Shown piece after piece: positions 1 through 9,826 of a stretch of 64,000 nt of DNA. The notes under the pieces were generated by a model. The model had not been told where the DNA came from. It searched no databases and saw only the letters and a list, made by a program, of their open reading frames with translations. Both the position numbers and the translations under genes were made by a program. Position 1 is the stretch's first letter. Each line of letters starts with the position of its first letter. Source of the DNA: Asterella californica (Eukaryota; Streptophyta; Marchantiopsida; Marchantiales; Aytoniaceae); contig JAYKYS010000038.1 of NCBI GenBank assembly GCA_036924285.1, positions 62,001-126,000 on the forward strand, given 5' to 3'.

Positions 1-577
1 TGCGATGTCTGATCGGTGTGGAAAAATACCTACATACAACTGAAATGGAAGAAGCCACGTGAAAGAATACTCGTACTCGATACATTTAATGAAGGACTTG
101 CAGCAGCAGAAGAAGCAGAATTGGAGGAAGCTTCAAAGCGAGCAAAAGCGACCCATTGACCCAATGGACATTTCAAATTTCTCCTTCCAGAAACCACTTG
201 ACCCACCACTTGATGATGACGATATCACACCTTGTGAGCCAACATAAGAAGCAAAAGTTGGAGGAGAAATTATCATCAGCTACAGCGGAAGAACTCAATT
301 GAAGTATCTCGCTGTGAATGGTAATATGTGATGCACTCTTTTGCAGTCATTCATAGGTGGTTTTCATCTACCAGGCTACCTCCTCGTTTGGAGGTATTGA
401 CGCTATCGAATTATCCAAATTTAGACGAGGTTCATCAGGTCGAATCATTGATGAAACTCAAACTCCCCTCGACGATGAGAAAGTGGTACTGCCATCTTCG
501 AACCAATTGAACTCGCTCAGTGAAGTGAGTCAGGATTTCAAAGTGGCATACTCCACGTTCTTGACAAGAATGCACCG
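1..577 (+). pseudogene. FNIP-B family remnant, left edge of window (B0)
   Basis: Degenerate copy of the FNIP-B family seen intact at 18325-20295. The first 20 bases match the segment after the F-box-like module of that gene (about 18506). A stretch near 290-320 matches its LKYL(T/A)xNG segment. Positions 385-500 translate to LPPRLEVLTL and QVESLMKLKLPST, the usual C-terminal FNIP-B repeat, and 525-575 gives KVAYSTFLTR. These pieces lie in different frames and most central repeats are missing, so the copy is deleted and frameshifted. Its F-box-like module would lie left of the window. By analogy with the other modules, an FNIP-A partner on the minus strand is expected just outside. No function is likely. 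Confidence 0.75.
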
Positions 578-597
578 TCGACCGTCCGATCCCTTCA

Positions 598-700
598 CCT
601 CACACACCAAGTGCAAATGCTGAACGATCATGGAGAAATGAATAGGAGTAGATCTACTAACTTGGTAGAGGAGAGGGAGATGGTATTTGTTGCTTCTGCT
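598..700 (-). pseudogene. FNIP-B 5' end remnant (B1), divergent partner of A1
   Basis: The plus strand here aligns with the inverted 5' end of the B5 pseudogene (29757-29835). Read on the minus strand it gives SFLHDRSAFALGV followed by a stop, matching the F-box-like module SFLHDRSTFALG of intact FNIP-B proteins. Only about 100 bases remain. It is oriented away from FNIP-A1, so the ancestral arrangement was the same head-to-head A/B module as at 15852-20295 and 48398-52775. Positions 701-946 up to the A1 start contain no further recognisable gene. Confidence 0.6.
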
Positions 701-946
701 CCTGAAGAATTAAGTGTGGAGAAATCGCTCCCCCCTTACCGTCGAGGTGCAATCATGTTCTTGTCGTCTCTGGATAGATCTTTGCACAACATCCTCCATC
801 CTCATCCTTTGTTTTGTGTTCACGGAGGTTCAACACGACACATTCACACCAATCCACCGATACTGCAGTTCGTTTGTCGCCAACAATTTGCAACACTAAA
901 AAGGGATTAGATCTCAGCCAGCGCTATTATCACGGCCAATTTCAAA

Positions 947-3148
947 ATGAATTCTCTCGCACAAGTATTGACACAGAAGATTGCAAATGATTTCATGACA
1001 AATTACGAAGCAGTTGCATTCGGGTCAGTGAATCACATCATGTTACGTCAACTGTTAGGTTCACATTATCGTATGAAAGGACGAATTCAATATCAAATCA
1101 TAGCTGATCGTTCTGCTGGTGTTGCTTATCTATGTGAAATGCCACGTGAATTTACCAACTTCGATGGTGAAAGTGAATATCGTACGATAGCACAATCACA
1201 ACCACTGACATTCTCGCTGAACCAGAAGAAGAACGACGTTAACACAAACGACGAGATCGATCACGTCGTGCCTCATTCACCACCTGACTCACTCGCATTT
1301 AGTCGAATTGAGCCTACTGCAACTACTACCTGCGCTGCCGCCGTCATCAAATCCTACCGTATCGGAAGTGAAATACATATTCGTCTGTCACGATCATACG
1401 AGCCACGGAAAGCGATCACAGAAGTGTGGGATAAACCACAAGGTCAGGCGATGGACAGTGAGGATGAAGTGAGTGAGATGAAATACTATCATGACTATCG
1501 TGATGGTGATGTTAATGATGATGATGGACGAGAAGGGCGTCCCCACTTGGCACATTTCAATTTCCTACCCGCGACTGTGAAGCAACTTGATATATCGAGC
1601 ACGATTTTCCTTTCACCTCAAGTGACGATGTCCACACTACACCGTGTCGAATCACTCACACTCGGTACTTTGTGGCCATGGCAGCTTACACCAACATCAG
1701 CATCATCTTATTGGCCGCCACAATTGAAGCGACTAAAATGGAAGCATTGGTTCATTCAGAATCTTGATCCTCATAATGCGGACAGCAGCACTCGTCTCTT
1801 CGACCAATTTGATGCCCGTACCATCACATTTCCCTCAACTCTGACTGAACTCGAGTTACCAAAGTGGATGTACGATCTCTTTGACGACGAGCAACACAAT
1901 CAGCTTAGTGAAATTCAGTATCCGCATGGACTTGTCAAACTAATTCATCCATTACTTCCGTATTCTTTCGCAGGTTGGCATTTACCTGAATCGCTCACTC
2001 ATGTCGAGTATCAATTCAATCCTCGTGAGGATCACTATCAATTCGCTGATTGGCAATTACCATCATCACTTCTCACTCTCAGGTTCGCTGAGTATCCCAC
2101 AAAATCTACTTTCAATAGACTAAAGCATGATCTAACATCACTTCGCTTACCTGCAACGCTGACTCACTTCAACTTTCCTCCTTACTGTTCTATTCCTTCT
2201 GACTGGAGTCATACTCACCTCACTTCATTCATTGTACATCCACCATCGCCCGATCCACACCCACCACTCTCTTCGTTCAAGTTACCTCCAACAGTCACGC
2301 GCATTGAATTTAGTCCATGTTTGAGTGTACCGATTGTACCACAAGAGTATGTGTGGCCACCGAATATGAGAGAAGTACAGATTAACACGTCTTTCAATAC
2401 CACCGTGACTCTGCCGTCAGGATCCGATCCTCTCTCTGTTGGGTTTTCAGCTGTCCCAGCTGATGTGAGACTACACCTCCCTCCTACTCTCCCTCGTCTT
2501 GACATCCGTTCCAACTACGTACTTGGTGTCCTGGCACAGCTGAGAGTACATGATGATAGCTTGGAGGCATTCATTGTCGAAACAAATTATCCGGCATCAT
2601 GGGAGAAGATTGTCTTGCCGAGAACGATAAAGGAATTCATATTTCACGGGCCGGCTGTACCATTACCAGAGTTTGAACAGACTCATCTTGTCACAATCAA
2701 ATTAATTGGTGCTTGGAATCGACCTATCACGAGTCAAGAATTGACATTACCAACTACGCTTCGATCACTGTACTTTGGACCATATTTTAATCAGCCATTG
2801 GATCAATTTCGTTTACCTCCTGGATTGACACAATTACGATTCGGTCGCTCCTTCAATCAGTCTCTCGCACCTCTGGCCAATCAATTGCCACCTCAGCTTC
2901 GTATATTAACGTTTGGTATCGCAGATCGTCGCTGTTCTGTTAGTGGCACTGGATTGACGCACCTCTCTTCTTTAATGTCATTGCAACTACCTGCATCGCT
3001 TCATTCGATCGTTCTTCCTTCACCCTCATCTGATGGTATCATCCAATCGCCACTTCATACGAATTATTCTGCTTTCATTCACCGACTCCAGGAGCAAGTT
3101 GGCAGAGTGCTTTTGATCGACTCCAAGGCGAAGGAGAAATATGTGTGA
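947..3148 (+). CDS. FNIP-A family protein A1, F-box-like module plus FNIP/LRR repeats (733 aa)
   Basis: Single-exon protein. The start MNSLAQVLTQKIAND is shared by every FNIP-A copy, which fixes the ATG. Residues about 5-50 form an F-box-like module (IANDF, EAVAFG, LRQLLGSHY). Residues about 55-200 are a variable acidic linker. From residue about 200 the HFNFLP segment opens an array of LRR-like units (LPxxLxxLxF), including the family hallmark WPWQLTP...SYWPPQLK near residues 245-265. The end carries FNIP units such as YFNQPLDQFRLPPGLTQLRF. Known FNIP proteins of amoebae often join an F-box to such repeats as substrate-binding subunits of SCF ubiquitin ligases; that role here is inferred. 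It is the intact half of a decayed divergent pair with the B remnant at 598-700. Confidence 0.85.
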   Translation: MNSLAQVLTQKIANDFMTNYEAVAFGSVNHIMLRQLLGSHYRMKGRIQYQIIADRSAGVAYLCEMPREFTNFDGESEYRTIAQSQPLTFSLNQKKNDVNTNDEIDHVVPHSPPDSLAFSRIEPTATTTCAAAVIKSYRIGSEIHIRLSRSYEPRKAITEVWDKPQGQAMDSEDEVSEMKYYHDYRDGDVNDDDGREGRPHLAHFNFLPATVKQLDISSTIFLSPQVTMSTLHRVESLTLGTLWPWQLTPTSASSYWPPQLKRLKWKHWFIQNLDPHNADSSTRLFDQFDARTITFPSTLTELELPKWMYDLFDDEQHNQLSEIQYPHGLVKLIHPLLPYSFAGWHLPESLTHVEYQFNPREDHYQFADWQLPSSLLTLRFAEYPTKSTFNRLKHDLTSLRLPATLTHFNFPPYCSIPSDWSHTHLTSFIVHPPSPDPHPPLSSFKLPPTVTRIEFSPCLSVPIVPQEYVWPPNMREVQINTSFNTTVTLPSGSDPLSVGFSAVPADVRLHLPPTLPRLDIRSNYVLGVLAQLRVHDDSLEAFIVETNYPASWEKIVLPRTIKEFIFHGPAVPLPEFEQTHLVTIKLIGAWNRPITSQELTLPTTLRSLYFGPYFNQPLDQFRLPPGLTQLRFGRSFNQSLAPLANQLPPQLRILTFGIADRRCSVSGTGLTHLSSLMSLQLPASLHSIVLPSPSSDGIIQSPLHTNYSAFIHRLQEQVGRVLLIDSKAKEKYV

Positions 3149-3747
3149 CTGCTCATCTCAAGCATTCAGAGATCGGACGCTTGTTTAATTTCCTGGCGGT
3201 AGCGGTTTTTCTATCTTCAAATGACCCACCTTCGCAATTGTAGGCACGATCAATCTTTAATTTGGGACTTTAGTCAAACGAAATGCATGTCAATTTGGAA
3301 GGAACGCAACAAGGCGACATTCACGACACACTCTCGCTGACACATAGTTAAGGCACTGCAAGCTCAAGTATATATAGAAGGTTACTCTGACGTCATCCAC
3401 TTGATCACTCCTCTCGGCCATCCTCAATGGACCTCTCGGCCATCCTCAATGGACCTCATCCTCTCTGATTCAACTTGGCGAAGGTCTTGTGATATAATCG
3501 TCACTGAAGCCCGAGCCAATATTCGAGATCGAGTAGATGATTGAATTGTGATAACATTCGCTAATCTTGATTTAAATTCACTTGACATGTCAATGAATGA
3601 TACTCGGTAGACATGTCAGTAGATAACGTTCAGTGATAGAGGCCAGAGTGATTCATTCGTTCACTCGAGTCGGTTGGTTGCATTGTGCTAATTGTACGAA
3701 TTTGCTTGTGTGCAATGTGAAATGAGCGAGCGATGGCAATGACTCAA
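3149..3747. other. Intergenic spacer between A1 and the B2 pseudogene
   Basis: About 600 bases with no convincing coding frame. It holds a 22-base tandem duplication (3410-3453) and an AT-rich TATATATA stretch near 3370. That stretch is not positioned in front of a recognisable gene, so no promoter call is made. Confidence 0.6.
3410..3453. repeat. 22-base perfect tandem duplication
   Basis: The unit CCTCTCGGCCATCCTCAATG plus GA occurs twice back to back without mismatch, followed by the first four bases of a third copy. It is noncoding and looks like a recent replication-slippage product. Confidence 0.9.
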
Positions 3748-4161
3748 TCACCTTCCTTTTGTAACCATAATGTGCGAATGTGATGGTAGAAAGCTGCTCC
3801 ACTCAATGCAATTACGTCTCAGATCAATTATACCTGAAGTGCCAAATGGTGGACTGTTATCAAGATAAAAATTCGATCTCGTCTCGGTTGCATAACGCAG
3901 TGCTTCGGCAGCGATGGCCCATTTCGGTCGTATCACAGTCGACGTCCTATCAGAGTACTTCGATGCAGATTTCTTCTTTTCGAATGGAGATTGCTTGTAT
4001 GCTGATAATCTGAGAATGAAAGTGACTTGAAGCAACATGAGAAATGCGATGAGGAGATGCATTTTCTGTTTCTTTCTTGGTTGTAGCCCATGATGGGACT
4101 GATGATGACGAAGAGGAGGGAGAAGCAGAGAAGAAGCGACAGCTGGTAATATCAAATGTTC
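3748..4161 (-). pseudogene. FNIP-B pseudogene B2, divergent partner of A2
   Basis: The minus strand retains two FNIP-B landmarks: the basic motif QPRKKQK (near 4080) and, further on, a stretch matching ETRSNFYLDN...IEWSSFLPSH (3770-3865). Intact FNIP-B proteins have RKKQK at about residue 110 and SNFYIENN...IEWSSFLPSH about 70 residues later. The F-box-like module is missing upstream and all FNIP repeats are missing downstream, where the frame ends at 3748. The remaining open frame (135 codons) is therefore a truncated relic. It points away from A2, which preserves the head-to-head layout. Confidence 0.75.
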
Positions 4162-4215
4162 TCTCTTTCACCATGATCGGTATCCTCTTGAGGGATGATA
4201 CTGCCCACGTCACAG

Positions 4216-4251
4216 CAAATTCGCGAGCGTTGTCAGAGCATTAGAAAGTGC
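4216..4251 (+). promoter_or_regulatory. AAATTCG...TAGAAAGTGCTC upstream motif
   Basis: This stretch resembles the conserved upstream element of the FNIP-B genes at 9555-9592, 18238-18264 and 50736-50773, sharing AAATTCG, GTCAGAG and TAGAAAGTGCTC. Here it reads in the direction of FNIP-A2 and ends about 70 bases before its ATG. It may be a shared promoter or transcription-start element of the divergent modules. Confidence 0.35.
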
Positions 4252-4322
4252 TCCGCGATTTCGAAGCTTCCAATCTTGATATTGCAACTCACGGTCGCCA
4301 ACAACCTGCACCTGCAAAAAAG

Positions 4323-6446
4323 ATGAATTCCCTCGCGCGTGTACTGACACAAAAGATTGCCATCGATTTTCTGACAGATTGCGATACAGTTGCACTTGGA
4401 TCAACAAATTCGAATCTCTTACGTCAACTACTCGGCTCGCAGTATCAGATGAAACACCGAGTCGATTATCGCATAGTGGCTGATCATGCAAATGGATGCG
4501 CTTGTGTCTGTCATGTGTTTCAAGCCGATACTGACTCCGAGTCGTACTTCAATGAGGAAAATTCCTCCAACACAGTCGCCGTATCACAGCCGCTGACGTT
4601 CTCAGAACCGGAGGAGTTTGATGAAGAGATCAGCACTTTTAACGGAAGACCCGCTCCACCACCTCTGAGACTGGCATTCACGCGAATCGATGATCCTGCA
4701 ATGATTGCACGAAATCTTGCATATCGCATTGGTGCCGTTACTCACCTTCGTCTCACACGATCCGATGATCCACGAACACCGATTACACAGACACCAAAAA
4801 TACCATCAAGCAAAGGGATCGATAGTGAGGATGAGAAAGAGGGGGTTGGGTGGGATGATGGACGAAAAGGACGACCACAACTAGCACACTTTAATTTTCT
4901 CCCGTCGACTGTGAAACGCCTCGAACTATCGAAGACGATTTCACTATCCCCGGAAGTGACGATGTCAACACTACATCGTATCGAATCACTTACGCTCGGT
5001 GCAATATGGCCATGGCAGTTAACTCCATCAGCAGCCTCATCCTATTGGCCACCACAGTTGAAGAGTCTCAAATTTAAGAATTGGTTTCCTCAAGGCAGCC
5101 GATTTTTTGCTGGAATCGATTTACATGCCATCACCTTCCCATCAACACTGACTGAACTTGAGTTACCAAAGAAGATGTACCAAATGCTTTCAGAAGAAGA
5201 ATCGAAGCAGCTGAATGCAATTCAGTATCCACAAGGATTAACCAAGTTGATTCGACCATTCATTCCTCACAGACTTGCAGGTTGGCATTTACCAGAATCG
5301 TTGACTCATTTAGAGTGTGATCTCAATCCAAAGGTGCGTGACTATGATGTCAAAGAATGGCAATTGCCACCATCATTGCTCATTCTCAAGTTCATCGATG
5401 TCAATGATAACGAGATTGGAAGTATCAAGCAGAATCTTTCATGCCTTCGACTATCTGATTCATTGACCTCATTTACGCTATCGAATAAATACAATGAATC
5501 ACTCACAGAGATGGTATTTCCTCCGTCCCTCACTTATTTCAACTTTCCTCGCCAATCGACCATCCCACTCGATTGGCGACACACTCAACTGACCTCCTTC
5601 ACACTTCATTGGTCCCGTCTTCTCCCATCCTTCTTACTCCCTTCAACCGTCATTCGAATTGAGTTCTCTCATTCGAACAGTCTCCCTCGAGTACCATCAT
5701 CATATGTATGGCCACCTGCAGTGAGAGAAGTGAAAATCACCTCAAATCTTGCAGTTGATGCTGCTGGTGCTGCTGATGCGGAATTTGTTCTGCCGTCCAC
5801 ACTTCGCCGCCTCGACATTCACGCAAATGCTTTGTGTGTATCACTCATTCCATTTGCACTGCCCGAACGTCTCGAATCTCTACACCTCACTGCATTCGGT
5901 TCTCGTGCTGAATCATTCCTGCCTGAAATTGTGCTCCCATCAACACTGACAGAATTCATCTATCATGGTACATCAGCGCCAATACCTCAGTTCTCTCATA
6001 CTCAACTAACTCGTCTCGAATTATTAGGACCTTGGAATCATTCTACAATCACTAAGCAAGGTGCATTTGACCTACCTGATACATTGAGATCACTACGATT
6101 CGGAACTGATTTTAATCTACCATTGGATACACTTCGATTGCCGGCTGGATTAACGGAGTTGCGATTCGGTTCAAAATTTGATCAGTCACTTACACCACTG
6201 GCAAATCAGCTACCTCAACGACTTCGAATATTCGTGTTGTTGAGTAACAAGTTCCGTCATCTGTCATCGTTGATGTCCTTGAATCTACCACCATCACTCT
6301 CTGATATCATTCTTCCATCACCAGAATCTGATGGTATCGCCCTCTCAGAATTTTTACATCCGCGTTACTCTCGATTTGTGACGACACTCCAGGAGCAAGT
6401 CGCCAGCGTCGAATTGATCAGCTCGAAAGCAACGCATTTTGTTTGA
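4323..6446 (+). CDS. FNIP-A family protein A2 (707 aa)
   Basis: Intact single-exon FNIP-A copy. An upstream in-frame ATG exists at 4248, but the family start MNSLARVLTQKIAID at 4323 is preferred because the added 25 residues are not shared by other copies. The F-box-like module covers residues about 5-50 (FLTDCDTVALGS, LRQLLGSQY). A variable acidic linker follows. Then come the HFNFLPSTVKRLEL opening, the WPWQLTP...SYWPPQLK block, and LRR/FNIP units ending with FNLPLDTLRLPAGLTELRF and FDQSLTPLANQLP. It probably recruits a partner protein through its repeats, possibly for SCF-dependent ubiquitination; that is an inference from family architecture. It is divergent to the B2 relic. Confidence 0.85.
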   Translation: MNSLARVLTQKIAIDFLTDCDTVALGSTNSNLLRQLLGSQYQMKHRVDYRIVADHANGCACVCHVFQADTDSESYFNEENSSNTVAVSQPLTFSEPEEFDEEISTFNGRPAPPPLRLAFTRIDDPAMIARNLAYRIGAVTHLRLTRSDDPRTPITQTPKIPSSKGIDSEDEKEGVGWDDGRKGRPQLAHFNFLPSTVKRLELSKTISLSPEVTMSTLHRIESLTLGAIWPWQLTPSAASSYWPPQLKSLKFKNWFPQGSRFFAGIDLHAITFPSTLTELELPKKMYQMLSEEESKQLNAIQYPQGLTKLIRPFIPHRLAGWHLPESLTHLECDLNPKVRDYDVKEWQLPPSLLILKFIDVNDNEIGSIKQNLSCLRLSDSLTSFTLSNKYNESLTEMVFPPSLTYFNFPRQSTIPLDWRHTQLTSFTLHWSRLLPSFLLPSTVIRIEFSHSNSLPRVPSSYVWPPAVREVKITSNLAVDAAGAADAEFVLPSTLRRLDIHANALCVSLIPFALPERLESLHLTAFGSRAESFLPEIVLPSTLTEFIYHGTSAPIPQFSHTQLTRLELLGPWNHSTITKQGAFDLPDTLRSLRFGTDFNLPLDTLRLPAGLTELRFGSKFDQSLTPLANQLPQRLRIFVLLSNKFRHLSSLMSLNLPPSLSDIILPSPESDGIALSEFLHPRYSRFVTTLQEQVASVELISSKATHFV

Positions 6447-7153
6447 TCCAGCTTCGACATTTCTTCGACTCGAGCTTCGCCTGCTTCCTTACTGTCAGCC
6501 ACACGACATTTCTCGTTGCAATTGAGAGCAAAAGGATGTTTAAAAAACTCGAAGTATGAATCTCAGCCAATGCAAGAGCAGAGGAGGAGGCGGATTGCTG
6601 ATGTGTGATGGATGAATGAAACAGCAAATGCAAAGTTGTTTCTTCTTTTCGCAGCATGCATTGTTGAATCTCATTCTATAGGATGATAGGTCCATAGGTG
6701 CATCAATTCAACGATATTCTGAGGTTGTCGATACGAATCGTCTCTGGGTCAGTGGGTGTTGCAATAATTCAGGATACTAGAACGAACAACCAATCAACTA
6801 ATCAACTCTCGTTTGGAAATGCTGCTGCTGACCGGATGTGCGCTTGAGCAAGATTTGAGGAGGTGAGGGAGCGTTTGGTGTTTGTGGTGTGGTTCAGGTT
6901 GAGAAAGAGCAAGAGGCAGCTGCAGAGGACAGAGGAAGTGATGACGATTGTGTCAATGTGTGAGAATCGACCATCATTTCATTAGAGTATTGGATTGAAA
7001 AGGGAGTTTGTTGACGAGGAGATGAGGTATGAATTGAGCTTCGCAAGGAGGAAATGAGAAGATACCAATTAAAGGCCGTTTGCAATTGCAGGGCGGGGGC
7101 ATCAGAGCGCACAAGGAATGAATGTCTCAAATTCGAATGTCTTAAGGTTACGT
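6447..7153. other. Intergenic region between convergent A2 and A3
   Basis: About 700 bases between two FNIP-A genes that face each other. Short open frames exist on the minus strand but none resembles a known family or continues FNIP repeats. A short TGTCTCAAATTCG match to the FNIP-B upstream element occurs at about 7122-7134, just past the A3 stop; it may be coincidence or a relic. Confidence 0.5.
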
Positions 7154-9399
7154 TTATACGAAATACTTCGCTTCAGCTCGTACATTGATGAGAGTGACTC
7201 GAATGAGTCGTTCATAGAGTCGTGTGACAAAATCATTATACCGCGTATGAAATGGTGAGAGAACAATACCCTTCGATGTCGGTGATGGAATGGTAATGTC
7301 ATTCAACGATGATGGTAGATGTAAATCCATGAGTGATGAAAGATGAGTAAACCCACCATTCGGCAATGTGAGAATACGAAGTTGAGGTATCTGTCCAGCT
7401 AATGGTGAAAGTGAATGATTAAATTGTGTGTCAAATCGTAATTCAGTTAATCCATGTGGTAATTGAAGTTGATCTAACGATTGTGTGAGAGTTTTGAATC
7501 GAAGTGATTTTAGTGTCTGAGGAAGTCGAAATCCATCGCGACTATTGATCGAATTACGACCCAACGACCAATGGCCCAATAATTCAAGTCGTACGAGGCG
7601 AGTATGTGACAATTCTGGTATTGACGCGCTTGAACAACCATTATCAAAGATAAATTCAGTGAGTGATGATGGTAGTACAACTCCATCCAAAGAATTGTAC
7701 ATTTTGATATTCAGGGATTCGAGACCTTCAGGTAATTTCAATTGAGCAATGAGTGAATCAGGTGCACTTCTTGAAACAATCACAAGGGAACGAATAGTAG
7801 GTGGCAAAACGAATTTGGCATCAATAGCATGAACTCCGAGGTTGAACGTGAGTTTCACTTCTCTCACTGAAAGTGGCCATGCACTTGATGGAACTGGAAG
7901 AAGACTCTGCGAATGAGAAAACTCAATTCGAGTGCAAGTCGGAGGTAATGAGAATAAAGAGAGTGGCTGACGACCATCAGAATCAGGTTCATGAACAGTA
8001 AAAGACGAGATTCGTGTGTGACTCCAATCAAGCGGGAAGGTAGAATTGAAAGGAAAGTTGAATTGTGTGAGAGTTGCGGGCAACGCCAACAACTCGAATG
8101 ATTGTAAGTAGTGAGATGGAAGTGAGAGTGATGTCAGTGTGACAGGAAGTTGAAGTGATGAGAATTGCAATTTACTGTTGTCTGAAGCACTCAATATGAG
8201 AGTAAGAAGTGATGATGGTAGTTGCCATATCGACATATCATGGTCATGCAACTGTCGAATGAAATCGCACTCGAGATGAATCAACGATTCAGGTAAATGC
8301 CATCCTGCAAGTCGATCAGGGATAAATGGATGAATCAACTTGGTCAATCCTGTTGGATATTGTATGTCAATCAGCTGATTCGACTTCGTTTCATTGACGA
8401 ACAATTTGTACTTTGGTAAATTGAACGGTAACTCAAGTTCAGTCAGATGAGATGGAAAAGTGATTTGACTGATTTCACCAAAGAATCGACATCGACCTGC
8501 AACCTCATTGTCATCAACTGCTGCAGCAGTTTCATAATCGTCATTATGATCTTCATCTTGCATCCAACGCTTGAATTTGAGTTGCTTCAATTGTGGTGGC
8601 CAATATGATGCAGCTGATGTTGGTGTCAACTGCCATGGCCATAGAACGCCGAGTGTCAGTGATTCGACACGGTGTAGCTTTGACATCGTCACTTGAGGTG
8701 AAAGGAGAATCGTTTTCGACACTTCGAGGTGTTTCACATTCGATGGTAAGAAATTAAAATCTGCTAGTTCTGGTCGTCCTTTCTTCCATCATCCTTCTCG
8801 CTCTCATACCATTCATTCTCATCCTCATCATTCTCACTATCGATTGGTGCGCAGGGATCCTCTTCAAGTTCAGTAATCAGTTTACGTGGATCTGCAGATC
8901 GTGCCAGACGAAGATGAACCATGACACCAATGTGATATGCCAAATTTTGTGCAATCATTGCAGGTGAGTCGACTTGCGTGAATGTGAGAATGAGAGGAGG
9001 CGCATGTGGTGTACAATCATCATCTTCTTCTGTGATTCTAGTTGTATCAATTCCTTTCTCCTTCTCCTTCTTCTCTTCATCATTGTCACTTTGACTTCCT
9101 TCCTCATGAGGAGTTGAGAATGTCAATGTTTGTGATCGTGCGATAGTTTTGATTCTGTTCGACTCACATGTTAGTACAACACCATACTCAACACACCCTC
9201 CTTTCATTTCACACACACGAGCATAACCAGCCGAACGATCAGCAATGATCTGGTGATCGATTCGTCTTTTCACACGATAATGTGAGCCGAGTAGTTGACG
9301 AAGGATATTGTGATTCGTATTCCCAAGTGCAACAGCTTCACGATCAGTTAGAAAATCTGACGCGATCTTTTGTGTCAGTACTTGTATGAGAGAATTCAT
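7154..9399 (-). pseudogene. FNIP-A copy A3, split by a one-base deletion
   Basis: The N-terminal part (MNSLIQVLTQKIASD, start at 9399) reads to a stop at 8764 after DDGRK. The C-terminal part continues in another frame from VKHLEVSKTILL (8737) to the stop at 7154. The break lies in a run of three T at 8780-8782, where A7 and A8 have four in the same CGTCCTTTTC context. Restoring one base would join the two frames without other change. Everything else is intact: F-box-like module, WPWQLTP...SYWPPQLK, FNIP repeats and the end AEAKYFV. The downstream two thirds are almost identical to A4. It is therefore a very young pseudogene or a sequencing or assembly error in a homopolymer. Confidence 0.8.
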
Positions 9400-9420
9400 C
9401 CTTAAATTCTTCTCTTTCAA

Positions 9421-9826
9421 TTTGTGGTGCTCTCGCTGCTTCTGTTGTTGGCTCTTATGTTGACTTTATTGTCTGTGCTATGGTGATCAAGGCAGGAAAG
9501 TGAATTTGCTGAGGCAGTATCCGTGAAGAGGTCAGAAGAACGCGTGAATTATCCTTGTGTCTCAAATTCGTAGTCAGGGCAGTAGAAAGTGCCATGGACA
9601 TCACGCACTTCTCCTCATTCCTCCTCAATCGTTGTACTCCATACTTCTTCACAGAAGTTTCCATAGAAGTATCGTGTGCAGGTGTAGTAAGGAAATTCCT
9701 GACATGGTCACAGTAGATATAAATGACACGTCATTGCAAGTGCGTAGGGTTGAAAGTCGAAAGAGTAAATCTGAGCAGAAGGAAAACTTGACAAGCGTGT
9801 CCTTTCTTTCTTCCCTCTTCATATAT
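9421..9826. other. Region between A3 and the CorA-like gene with FNIP-B 5' remnant
   Basis: It contains the conserved FNIP-B upstream element (9555-9592), followed by a poorly matching stretch and no FNIP-B coding sequence. This is where a divergent B partner of A3 would start, so the partner has apparently been lost except for its 5' flank. The right end is the 3' flank of the CorA-like gene on the minus strand. Confidence 0.5.
9555..9592 (+). promoter_or_regulatory. Conserved FNIP-B upstream element (orphan copy)
   Basis: Thirty-six of 38 bases equal the stretch at 50736-50773 directly in front of FNIP-B7. The core is TCTCAAATTCGTAGTCAG followed by AGTAGAAAGTGC. Here no intact FNIP-B gene follows. 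Preservation of noncoding sequence at near identity suggests a recent duplication, or constraint as a promoter or 5' leader. Confidence 0.5.
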
